A stretch of 64,000 nt of DNA from an uncultured Pelagibacteraceae bacterium (GTDB taxonomy: Bacteria > Pseudomonadota > Alphaproteobacteria > Pelagibacterales > Pelagibacteraceae). Both the position numbers and the translations under genes were made by a program. The stretch covers positions 1 to 64,000 of the forward strand of contig CACGXV010000003.1 of NCBI GenBank assembly GCA_902577075.1, in the 5' to 3' direction. The notes below the pieces were generated by a model, which saw only the letters and a program-made list of their open reading frames with translations, was not told the DNA's origin and made no database searches. Positions 16,799-24,342 of this stretch are shown here, in pieces. Numbering within the stretch: position 1 is the stretch's first letter; every line of letters starts with the position of its first letter.

Positions 16799-17833
16799 AT
16801 GGACTTCAACCATTTCTTAACCAGCTATATGCCGGATACAAATGTTGGTTCGAAACAACATTTTAAAAATATGTTAGAAGAATGTGTTGTTGCTGAGAAA
16901 CTTGGTTATGCAACAGTATCAATTCCTGAACATCATTTAATAAATTTATTAATGATGCCATCACCTTTGCAAATGGCTGTAAAAATTGCATCTATCACAA
17001 AAAATATTAAAATCACAACTGGAATAGTTGTTTTGCCTCTTCACGATATGAGAACATATGCTGGTGAAGTCGCAACAGCAGATATTTTAACTGATGGCAG
17101 ATTAATTTTAGGTGTTGGAAGAGGTGCTTTTGCTTGGGAAATGCAAAGATTAGGAACTCCCATAGAAAAATCAAAGGAAAAATTTATAGAGTCACTTGAG
17201 GTTTTACAACTATTGTTAAAAAATAAAGAGGTTTCATATAAAGGTAAATTCTATGATTTTGAACCAATTACTATAATGCCTCGACCAATAAGTAATCCTG
17301 TACAAATGATGATAGCTGCCATGAATTTAGAAAGTATTAAAGATGCAGCATCAAGGGGATTTCATGTTCAATCAACAGTATTGTCAGGTACTAAAGATCT
17401 TTTATTAAGTAGAGTGAATGCGTTTAAGGAAGGTTGCACAAAGTTAGGAGAAGAGGGAAAACTACTAAAACTTTCTATGCAACGTATGGCTTATTTAGCG
17501 AAAGATGAAAATGAAGCTAGAGAAAAAACAAAACTTGCCTACGAATATTACAAACGATTTGATAATATGTTTACTGGTCCTGGTAAAGTAAACGAAGGAA
17601 ATATTGAAGCTTTACCTAGAAAACAAACTTTAGATGAATTAAAAGAAAATCTTTTGATCTGTCCTCTGAATGAGATGATTGATAAGTTAAGTGTATATGC
17701 CGAGGCTGGAGTTGATGAAATTATTCTAAGTTCAAGTTTTGGTCAATCACAAAAAGATTTAATAGATTCAATGCATAGAATTGGTGAAAACGTAATTCCA
17801 TATTTTAAAAAATCAAACATACAAGTAGCATAA
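16799..17833 (+). CDS. LLM-class flavin-dependent monooxygenase
   Basis: 344-residue luciferase-like monooxygenase. Seen: FNHFLTSYMPDTN at the start, YATVSIPEHH, IKITTGIVVLPLHDMRTYAGE and the flavin-phosphate segment DGRLILGVGRGAFAWEM. C-terminal PLNEMIDKLSVYAEAGVDEIIL is typical of LLM proteins. Follows the carnitine-dehydrogenase-like gene by 36 bases and precedes a hydrolase by 6. Together with the LLM/hydrolase pair at 4135-8361 this makes a duplicated module. Substrate unknown; a reductase for FMN is not in the window. Confidence 0.87.
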   Translation: MDFNHFLTSYMPDTNVGSKQHFKNMLEECVVAEKLGYATVSIPEHHLINLLMMPSPLQMAVKIASITKNIKITTGIVVLPLHDMRTYAGEVATADILTDGRLILGVGRGAFAWEMQRLGTPIEKSKEKFIESLEVLQLLLKNKEVSYKGKFYDFEPITIMPRPISNPVQMMIAAMNLESIKDAASRGFHVQSTVLSGTKDLLLSRVNAFKEGCTKLGEEGKLLKLSMQRMAYLAKDENEAREKTKLAYEYYKRFDNMFTGPGKVNEGNIEALPRKQTLDELKENLLICPLNEMIDKLSVYAEAGVDEIILSSSFGQSQKDLIDSMHRIGENVIPYFKKSNIQVA

Positions 17834-17839
17834 ATATCT

Positions 17840-18610
17840 ATGAGTATCATAGATTGTAATTATTCAGTAACAGGATCAGGACCTGCAATTTTTTTTACCC
17901 ATGGAGTAGGAGGAGCAGAGGACGCATGGAGGTTCATAGTTCCAAAACTCAAAGATAAGTTCAAAGTTGTAACTTATGATTTAAGAGGCCACGGAAAATC
18001 ACCCGTAAGTAATAAAGATTTTAATCTAGATGATCTTGTTTTAGATCTTGAGAGAGTTAGAGAAAGAACAGGTATAGAAAAAGCCCATTTTATGGGGCAT
18101 TCTTTAGGAGGTATGATTGCTCCTGCTTATGCAAGAAAATTTCCCGAAAGAGTAATTTCAGTAGGTTTATTATCAACGGTGGCAGGAAGATCGGAAGAAG
18201 ATAAACAAAAAGTGTGGAACGTTATTTCTGATTTAAAAAATAAAGGTGTTGAACAAACTTTAAAAAATTTAACCACGAGGTGGTTTACAGATGACTTCAT
18301 AGAAAAAAATCCTGATCTTGTATCAAGAAGATTAAATCAGGTTATAAATACTGATAAAGATGTTTTTATCAACGTATTTAAAATATATGCAGAAACTGAG
18401 ATGATTTCATGGTTAAAAGAAATTAAGAAGCCATGTTTATTTATGACAGGAGAAAATGATGGAGGTTGTACACCTTCTCACAATGAGAGAATGTCAAATG
18501 AGATTGAAATTTCTAAATTGGTTATAATACCAAATGTAAAACACTCTTTTTTGATAGAGGCTCCTGAGCAAATAACAAATAACTTATTAGAATTTATTGA
18601 AAGTTTATAA
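17840..18610 (+). CDS. Alpha/beta hydrolase
   Basis: 256-residue alpha/beta hydrolase, 3-oxoadipate enol-lactonase-like. Oxyanion segment FFTHGVGG at about residue 18, nucleophile S88 in GHSLGG, acid D207 in TGENDGG and base H235 in NVKHSF complete the triad. The cap region contains RWFTDDFIEKNPD, close to the matching segment in the 4135 paralogue. It is the last gene of the plus-strand unit starting at 14931, ending 4 bases before the convergent SDR stop. A lactone or ester formed by the adjacent monooxygenase is a sensible substrate, by inference only. Confidence 0.87.
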   Translation: MSIIDCNYSVTGSGPAIFFTHGVGGAEDAWRFIVPKLKDKFKVVTYDLRGHGKSPVSNKDFNLDDLVLDLERVRERTGIEKAHFMGHSLGGMIAPAYARKFPERVISVGLLSTVAGRSEEDKQKVWNVISDLKNKGVEQTLKNLTTRWFTDDFIEKNPDLVSRRLNQVINTDKDVFINVFKIYAETEMISWLKEIKKPCLFMTGENDGGCTPSHNERMSNEIEISKLVIIPNVKHSFLIEAPEQITNNLLEFIESL

Positions 18611-18614
18611 AAAC

Positions 18615-19400
18615 TTAATGCATTCTTAAAGTGTTTCCATCTACACCAACAACTTGTCCTGAAATTCTAGAAGACTCATCTGAAATTAAATAGCAACACA
18701 TATTCCCAATATCTTTTTCATAAACCCAAGTGTTTAGAGATGTCATAGAAACGAACTCACTTTCAACGGCTTTTTTAGAAATTTTTAAAAATTTTGCTTT
18801 ATCTCTGATTACTCTACCCATCCTGTCTCCTTTTACAGTTCCAGGACAAATCGCATTAACTCTAATTTTAAATTTTCCTAATTCCATTGCTAAGGTTTTT
18901 GTCATTCCCACAACTGCCCATTTACTTGCTGAATACGGAGATCTTAATGGAAAACCAAATATACCTGCAGTAGAAGATAGATTAACTACAGAACCACCTT
19001 TATTTTTTTTTAACATTGGAATTGCTAATTTTGAAAAAATAAAATGACTAATTACATTTATTTTTAATGTTTGTTCCCAATCTTTTGTCTTAAGTTTTTC
19101 CATAGTTCCAGTTGGACCTGCCACTCCAACATTATTAATTAGAGCATCAATTTTTTGTGTTTTTTTTTTAATTTCTCTAAAAAAATTAGTCACATCGTTT
19201 TCATTTGAAGCATCACAATGAAAACTAAACAATCTTTTATTATTTAATGGATGTTTTTTTAATTTATTTATTGATTTTTGATCTATGTCACACAAAAATA
19301 CTTTTGCACCTTTTTCAAGACACTCTTTTGCTGTCGCCCAACCAATCCCTGTAGCACCAGCAGAAATAATTATCTTTTTACTTTTAAAATTATATGACAT
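18615..19400 (-). CDS. Short-chain dehydrogenase/reductase
   Basis: 261-residue classical SDR. Cofactor motif AGATGIGWATA (residues 14-24), NNVGVAG at 89-95, catalytic Ser near 142 (NLSSTAG), and Y156/K160 in YSASK. The Asp at residue 38-40 (LCDID) after the second strand suggests NAD rather than NADP. C-terminal DESSRISGQVVGVDGN is the common family ending. It is third in a minus-strand unit after ProV and a 2OG oxygenase (8-base gap), so it may oxidise the alcohol made by that oxygenase. Substrate unknown. Confidence 0.88.
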   Translation of the reverse strand: MSYNFKSKKIIISAGATGIGWATAKECLEKGAKVFLCDIDQKSINKLKKHPLNNKRLFSFHCDASNENDVTNFFREIKKKTQKIDALINNVGVAGPTGTMEKLKTKDWEQTLKINVISHFIFSKLAIPMLKKNKGGSVVNLSSTAGIFGFPLRSPYSASKWAVVGMTKTLAMELGKFKIRVNAICPGTVKGDRMGRVIRDKAKFLKISKKAVESEFVSMTSLNTWVYEKDIGNMCCYLISDESSRISGQVVGVDGNTLRMH

Positions 19401-19408
19401 TATTTTAT

Positions 19409-20260
19409 TTAATCAGCTAAACCGTCAGATCTAACTTTATTTCTTTCTATATGTATGGGCAACACCTTTCCATAAATTGCTTTAGAATGTTCAGGTGTAT
19501 TTACTCTCCATGGATCTAATACATATGCTGGTATACACATGTAACGTGAGGTTTTTCCTATTATTTTGGTTACTCTATGCATAGTAAATCGTCCTTTAAA
19601 TATTTGTAAATCACCAGGTTTTAGTTCAAGTTGTTTAACTTTTGAACGATCTCCATCTAACACTTTTTTTACTTCATCAAATCTTTCATTTCCTGGTTCT
19701 CTTATATTTGGACAATACTCAAATATCCCACCTTGATCTGGTTTTTGTATCATAAGACTTAAAGTAAATTCACAACTATCAAAATGCCAAGGCAATATAC
19801 CATCAGGCTCCATTACATTATAAGCATGACAAGCTAAGGGATCAGCCCATCTATAAATTGGAGAAACTCCTAGACAAGCGGACACGAATTTAAGTAGCTC
19901 TTCAGTTTCGTAAAGAAATTTCATTTCGGAGTTTTTTGCAAAACAATCAGAGTTTAGATATCCATTGTATCTGTTCATAAAAATTCTTTTTGGATGATCC
20001 TTAGGAAGAGATGGGTCATCTTTTGCATAAAGATATGCATTGATACTTTCTTTAGACATATAAACTTCATCTAGCTGTTGCCCTAATTCTTTTCTCATAA
20101 CTGCTAAAGAATTTGGTAAAATAAAGTTTGGAATTACTGAACAACTTTCATTTTCTAATTCTGCTTTACAATTTTCAATTATTTTTTTTATTTTGTGAGA
20201 TTGTAAGTCGTGAATAGGATATTTTTCTAAATCAACAATTTTGCTTAAGTTTTTTTTCAT
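19409..20260 (-). CDS. 2-oxoglutarate/Fe(II) oxygenase (phytanoyl-CoA dioxygenase/ArpA-like)
   Basis: 283-residue double-stranded beta-helix oxygenase. The facial triad is H159 and D161 (LPWHFDSCEF) and H228 (FTMHRVTK), with R239 (TSRYMCIPA) for 2-oxoglutarate. Because the second ligand is Asp rather than Gly, it should be a hydroxylase, not a halogenase of the BesD type, which it otherwise resembles in general look. Encoded 16 bases after a ProV ATPase and 8 before an SDR, which suggests a substrate brought in by the betaine-type transporter. The subfamily name is tentative. Confidence 0.78.
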   Translation of the reverse strand: MKKNLSKIVDLEKYPIHDLQSHKIKKIIENCKAELENESCSVIPNFILPNSLAVMRKELGQQLDEVYMSKESINAYLYAKDDPSLPKDHPKRIFMNRYNGYLNSDCFAKNSEMKFLYETEELLKFVSACLGVSPIYRWADPLACHAYNVMEPDGILPWHFDSCEFTLSLMIQKPDQGGIFEYCPNIREPGNERFDEVKKVLDGDRSKVKQLELKPGDLQIFKGRFTMHRVTKIIGKTSRYMCIPAYVLDPWRVNTPEHSKAIYGKVLPIHIERNKVRSDGLAD

Positions 20261-20276
20261 AACTGCATAATATAAA

Positions 20277-21302
20277 TTATGAGCTTCTCAGCGATTCTTG
20301 TAATTCTTTATTTGAGATATAACCTTTAGCGTTTCCTTGTTTGTCGACAACTTCGCAATTGGAATTACTACAAACAACTTGAGGTAGAAATTCCTCGATA
20401 AATTGATCTTCTTCAACTTTAATCAGGTTTGATTTATCTATACCATCTGATTGATTAATAGGTTTCATTATAATTTTTGCTTTTATAACTTTTGTTCTGT
20501 TTACATCTTTTACAAATGCCTCAACATATTCATCTGCCGGGTTCATTATAATTTCTACTGGCGTTCCTACTTGCACAAGTTTTCCAGCATTTAAAATTCC
20601 AATATGATCCCCTAATCGAAGTGACTCATCAAGATCATGAGTAATAAACACTATGGTTTTTTTTAATTCTGCTTGGAGATCTATCAATTGTTTTTGCATG
20701 TCACTTCTTATCAATGGATCTAATGCTGAAAAAGCTTCGTCCATAAGCATAATGTCAGTATCAGTGGCTAAAGCTCTTGCAAGTCCTACTCGTTGCTGCA
20801 TTCCCCCAGATAGTTGAGCTGGATATTGATTTTCAAATCCAGACAAACCTACAGACTCAATTTTCTCCATTGCAGTAGCATTTCTTTTTTCAATTTCCAC
20901 ACCTTGCATTTCAAGTCCGTAACCAACGTTTTGTAAAACTGTCTTATGCGGGAATAAGCCAAACCTTTGAAATACCATACTCATTTTTTGCCTTCTAAAT
21001 TCAATTAGTTGCTCTTTATTGAGAGTGGTAACATCCTTGCCTTCAACTAAAATTTCCCCAGAAGTAGGATCTATCAATCTATTTAAATGTCTTATTAGCG
21101 TAGATTTACCAGATCCAGATAAACCCATGCACACAAAGGTTTCTCCTTCCTCAATTTTTAAAGACACATTATCTAATCCAACTGTGTGCCCAGTTTGCTC
21201 TAAAACATCCTCTTTTGTAGCACCCTCTTGAACCATTTTAAGAACGCTGGATGGTTTAGGTCCAAAAATTTTATATACATTATTGATTTCAATTTTTGAC
21301 AT
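20277..21302 (-). CDS. proV: Glycine betaine/carnitine-type ABC transporter ATPase (ProV/OpuAA)
   Basis: 341-residue ATPase of the ProV/OpuAA family. The family-specific N-terminal leader (IFGPKPSSVLKMVQEGATKE, then TGHTVGLDNVS) precedes Walker A GLSGSGKST (60-68); ABC signature LSGGMQQR starts at 164, Walker B is IMLMDEAFSALD (184-195) and the switch His is in FITHD. The C-terminal region (about 270-341) is a shortened CBS-like segment compared with E. coli ProV. The importer's permease and binding protein are 2-6 kb away at 23243-26460, and a second ProV is at 26540. It begins divergently from the GBBH-like gene with a 114-base spacer. Confidence 0.9.
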   Translation of the reverse strand: MSKIEINNVYKIFGPKPSSVLKMVQEGATKEDVLEQTGHTVGLDNVSLKIEEGETFVCMGLSGSGKSTLIRHLNRLIDPTSGEILVEGKDVTTLNKEQLIEFRRQKMSMVFQRFGLFPHKTVLQNVGYGLEMQGVEIEKRNATAMEKIESVGLSGFENQYPAQLSGGMQQRVGLARALATDTDIMLMDEAFSALDPLIRSDMQKQLIDLQAELKKTIVFITHDLDESLRLGDHIGILNAGKLVQVGTPVEIIMNPADEYVEAFVKDVNRTKVIKAKIIMKPINQSDGIDKSNLIKVEEDQFIEEFLPQVVCSNSNCEVVDKQGNAKGYISNKELQESLRSS

Positions 21303-21402
21303 TTTTTAAAAGTCTAATTCTTTTAATGCATCAAAGCAAACCTACAATTAAATAAATAAAAAACTTTCAACCATTAATTGAATTGAAATTTTTACCATTT
21401 TA

Positions 21403-21408
21403 TATAAT
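21403..21408 (+). promoter_or_regulatory. Consensus -10 box very close to GBBH-like start
   Basis: A perfect TATAAT ends 8 bases before the ATG at 21417, which would start transcription within about 0-3 bases of the start codon. TTGAAT (21380-21385) upstream has poor spacing. No Shine-Dalgarno is visible. The rest of the 114-base divergent spacer (21303-21416) is AT-rich with no clear hairpin. Confidence 0.45.
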
Positions 21409-21416
21409 TATTTATC

Positions 21417-22550
21417 ATGAATTCAATTTCTAAAATCTCAAAAAATAGCACTTACCTCCAAATTATTTGGAATGATGGGGAGGAGAGTAAATTCAATTAT
21501 ATGTGGCTAAGAGATAATTGTCCAACCGCGCATGACAAAGATTCACGACATAGAATGTTTAATATTTTAGAAGTTTCTAAAGATATAAATCCAAAAAAAT
21601 ATTCTCTTAATGATGATGGTAAATTAGAAATTGAGTGGAGTGAGGGAGAACACATAAGTTATTATGACCCAAAATGGTTAAGAGAAAATTGCTATACAAT
21701 CAAAAATAAACAAAAATATATATCTCCTTATCAACTTTGGGATAATAATTTAAAAAATAATTTTGAAAGTATATGCATTGAGCATGATGAAGTAATTGAC
21801 TCTGATGAAGGTTTAATAAAATGGCTTGAACTATTACATCATAAAGGTATTGCCATAGTTAAAAACTCACCAACAGACCAAAAATCAGGCTTTAAAATTC
21901 TTCATCGAATAAGCCATGTCAGAGAAACATTTTTTAAAACCCCTTTTGAGGTAATAAATATTCCAAAACCAAATAATTCTGCATACACGGCGCATGCTTT
22001 AAGAAATCATATGGATTTACCTTGGTTTGAATTACCACCTGGTTATCAGTTTTTGCATTGTTTAGTAAATGATGCAAATGGTGGAGACTCTTCAGCAATC
22101 GATGGGTTTGCTGTAGCCGATTATCTTAGACAAAATGAAAAAGATATATTTGAGACACTGGTTTCTGTGCCTCTTAAATTTAGAGATAAAGATTATACTC
22201 AAGAATCTCATAGAAGCTATCACGCACCCGCAATTAGTTTAACAAAAGATAAAGATTTTCATGATATTAGATTTAGTGTTGCAACGATGGATGCTTTAGA
22301 TTGTCATCCAGATCAAATGGATAAAGTATATAAAGCCCACCATAGATTTGGAAATCTTCTACACGATGATAAGTTTCAGATTAAATTTAGATTAGGACCT
22401 GGAGACATATTTTCTTTTAATAATAGGCGTGTTTTACACGGCAGAACTGCTTTTGACCCAAATTCAGGTCATCGTCATCTTCAAGGATATTATTTAGATA
22501 GAGATGAAATACTTGGAAGATTGGAATATCTTAAAAAATATAAATCATAA
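21417..22550 (+). CDS. Gamma-butyrobetaine dioxygenase-like 2OG oxygenase
   Basis: 377-residue protein with the two-part layout of gamma-butyrobetaine hydroxylase/trimethyllysine hydroxylase: an N-terminal DUF971-type domain (NYMWLRDNCPTAHDKDSRHR, residues 27-46) and a TauD-like catalytic domain. Iron ligands are H198 and D200 (NHMDLPW) and H341 (RRVLHGR), with a C-terminal Arg in GHRHLQGYY. The usual Cys-x-Cys-x2-Cys zinc cluster is reduced to C35 (H79 is kept). Reaction: gamma-butyrobetaine plus 2-oxoglutarate and O2 to L-carnitine. Carnitine dehydrogenase, BKACE and thioesterase homologues 5-9 kb away and the adjacent betaine transporter support this. Trimethyllysine is the main alternative substrate. 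Confidence 0.82.
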   Translation: MNSISKISKNSTYLQIIWNDGEESKFNYMWLRDNCPTAHDKDSRHRMFNILEVSKDINPKKYSLNDDGKLEIEWSEGEHISYYDPKWLRENCYTIKNKQKYISPYQLWDNNLKNNFESICIEHDEVIDSDEGLIKWLELLHHKGIAIVKNSPTDQKSGFKILHRISHVRETFFKTPFEVINIPKPNNSAYTAHALRNHMDLPWFELPPGYQFLHCLVNDANGGDSSAIDGFAVADYLRQNEKDIFETLVSVPLKFRDKDYTQESHRSYHAPAISLTKDKDFHDIRFSVATMDALDCHPDQMDKVYKAHHRFGNLLHDDKFQIKFRLGPGDIFSFNNRRVLHGRTAFDPNSGHRHLQGYYLDRDEILGRLEYLKKYKS

Positions 22551-23183
22551 GTTTTCAAATATAAGATTGTTATCTTTTTCATATTTCAAAAATTCCTTTT
22601 TGTTTTTAATTGTGTAATAATATTTCTCTTTATTAATTATTTGTATTCTTCGACTATTTAAAAACTTTTTATCTAATATTAGATATTTTATTTTTTTATT
22701 TAGGCTACTTTTTAAAATAGATTTTACGCTAGATTTGTTGGAAAAAGATAAACCTACTGATAGTTTTGAGTTAAGTTTAAGAAGATTATAGATGTTTTCA
22801 TGCTTAAAAGAGATAAAAGTACATTTTTTAAAACTTCTAGTTTCTTTAATCAAATTAGATAAAAGTTCTTTATTAAATAATGGCTTTATTTCAATAAAGA
22901 TAGGAAATTTATTTTTTGAAATTTTTAAAACCTCTTTCAATGGTGATATTTGAAAGTTTTTATTTTTAATTTTTTTTAGATCTTCATAATTAATATTTTT
23001 GATACTTTTACTTATTTTAAAAATTCTCTTTAAAGTAAAATCATGAAAGCATACAAACTTTTTATCTTTGGTTGAATGAATATCTGTTTCAATCCCAAAT
23101 CTTTTTTTAAATGATGCTCGAAAAGACTCTAAGCAGTTTTCTTTGTAACTCTTATTTACAATTCCTCTATGTATTATATGCAT
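22545..23183 (-). CDS. Glycerophosphodiester phosphodiesterase
   Basis: 212-residue GDPD TIM barrel, releasing glycerol-3-phosphate from glycerophosphodiesters such as glycerophosphocholine. Active-site residues: H5-R6 in IIHRG, E19, E32 and D34 in GIETDIH, and H47 in CFHDFTLKR. Since HRG must lie at the very N-terminus, the ATG at 23183 is secure, although it has no Shine-Dalgarno and lies 2 bases after the U-tract of the proX terminator. Slightly short for the family; no signal peptide. 3' ends of this gene and the GBBH-like gene overlap by 6 bases. Confidence 0.85.
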   Translation of the reverse strand: MHIIHRGIVNKSYKENCLESFRASFKKRFGIETDIHSTKDKKFVCFHDFTLKRIFKISKSIKNINYEDLKKIKNKNFQISPLKEVLKISKNKFPIFIEIKPLFNKELLSNLIKETRSFKKCTFISFKHENIYNLLKLNSKLSVGLSFSNKSSVKSILKSSLNKKIKYLILDKKFLNSRRIQIINKEKYYYTIKNKKEFLKYEKDNNLIFENL

Positions 23184-23192
23184 GTAAAAAAA

Positions 23193-23218
23193 AAGGGCTC
23201 TGTTTCCACAAAGCCCTT
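23193..23218 (-). terminator. Intrinsic terminator after proX
   Basis: Seven-base stem AAGGGCT/AGCCCTT (23193-23199 and 23212-23218) with a 12-base loop, followed on the minus strand by seven T, then AC and the ATG of the GDPD gene at 23183. It lies 24 bases past the proX stop. Confidence 0.85.
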
Positions 23219-23242
23219 AATTATTTTTTTGAAGTTTAATTA

Positions 23243-24253
23243 TTAGTTAGGTAACCAACTTTTCCATTTATCTGGATTGTTGTCTAACCACTCATTTACA
23301 ACTTCTTTAACGTCTCTTTTTTTGATGTCAACTTCAACAAGCATCTTAGCTTGGTCTAAGTTTTCTAATTTCATTCTTTCAAAAAAAGCTTTTGCTTTAG
23401 CATGTTCTGGTTTAGCAAATGTGTCAGGATTTCCATAATTCATAGTGTAATCTTTATCCCAACCAGTTGCTGGCCATCCATCTGTACCGCAAGTTTTCCA
23501 GTTGTTTGCTTCAGTAAATGTGTCTCCTTCACAAGTTTTGTATTCAGGAAGTTGAACTCCTACCATGTCAAACTCACCAAAGAACCAGTGTGGTGACCAT
23601 AAGTATAACAAGAACGGCTCTTTTCTCATGTAAGCAGCTTTTGCTTCTGCAATTGCAGCCGCTTCAGTACCTAGCTCATCTGCTTGGAAATCAATTCCTA
23701 AAAGATCAAGTCTTTTTTGGTCATGACAGTTCCAACCAGCTACAGGACATCCAATTAATCTTCCTTTACCGCCGGTTTCAATAGTTGCAAATTTAGCTTT
23801 ATGTTTGTTTAGGTCTCTCCAAGTTTTAATGCCCATTTCTTCTGCAGCATATCTAGGTATCCAGTAATCTGACATACCGATGATTCCAGTAGTTCCTAAA
23901 AGATCAACTGTTCCATCTCCTTTATAAGACTTTACTACTTTGCCGTCATAAATTAAATCTTCATTAAACATTACATCGTCTGCCTCTGCATAACTTGGCC
24001 AACTCTCGCAAGCGAAATCAAGTTCTCCAGCTGCAATTGCTTCCCATAATCCAGTACCAGACGGGAAAACTGTTTGTTTAATTTTATAGCCCATTTCTCG
24101 TTCAAGAATTGCTACTGCAACTTCACAAGTGATTATTCCACCTGTCCAGTCAGCAATAGCAGCATGTAATCTTTTTGCATTTGCCTGAGTAAGACTAGCA
24201 AGTAAAATTACGAAAGATAAAAATAGAGCTGATATTGTTTTTGATAACCTCAT
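23243..24253 (-). CDS. proX: Glycine betaine/carnitine-type ABC substrate-binding protein (ProX/OpuAC)
   Basis: 336-residue OpuAC-family periplasmic binding protein. Signal peptide about 1-26 ending in ANA. Mature protein shows ADWTGGIITCEVAVAILE and a Trp-rich C-terminal half (LYLWSPHWFFGEFDM, WLDNNPDKWKSW), as expected for a quaternary-ammonium aromatic cage. Pairs of Cys (GCPVAGWNC and CEGD/CGTD) may form disulfides. Encoded 89 bases after the permease with its own promoter, strong Shine-Dalgarno and terminator, so it is likely made in excess over the membrane parts. Ligand may be betaine, choline, carnitine, gamma-butyrobetaine or DMSP. Confidence 0.9.
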   Translation of the reverse strand: MRLSKTISALFLSFVILLASLTQANAKRLHAAIADWTGGIITCEVAVAILEREMGYKIKQTVFPSGTGLWEAIAAGELDFACESWPSYAEADDVMFNEDLIYDGKVVKSYKGDGTVDLLGTTGIIGMSDYWIPRYAAEEMGIKTWRDLNKHKAKFATIETGGKGRLIGCPVAGWNCHDQKRLDLLGIDFQADELGTEAAAIAEAKAAYMRKEPFLLYLWSPHWFFGEFDMVGVQLPEYKTCEGDTFTEANNWKTCGTDGWPATGWDKDYTMNYGNPDTFAKPEHAKAKAFFERMKLENLDQAKMLVEVDIKKRDVKEVVNEWLDNNPDKWKSWLPN

Positions 24254-24258
24254 TTATT

Positions 24259-24266
24259 TCCTCTCT
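24259..24266 (-). promoter_or_regulatory. Strong ribosome binding site of proX
   Basis: AGAGAGGA on the minus strand, 5 bases before the ATG; the identical octamer precedes the dppA-like gene at 53363-53370. Confidence 0.7.
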
Positions 24267-24285
24267 TTTAATTAATTAAAGTCTT

Positions 24286-24315
24286 ATTCTAAAACAAAAA
24301 TTACTAGTTTGTAAA
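24286..24315 (-). promoter_or_regulatory. Candidate proX promoter
   Basis: In the 89-base gap between the permease and proX: TTTACA (-35, 24315-24310) and TAGAAT (-10, 24291-24286) on the minus strand, 18 bases apart, followed by a leader of about 25-30 bases with a strong Shine-Dalgarno. By eye only. Confidence 0.5.
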
Positions 24316-24342
24316 CTGTGAATAATGATGCTTTTACTTGAC

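Noticed and set aside
24254..24342. Possible riboswitch before proX
   Set aside because: The 89-base gap fits a promoter plus Shine-Dalgarno leader; no conserved glycine or SAM riboswitch core was seen.
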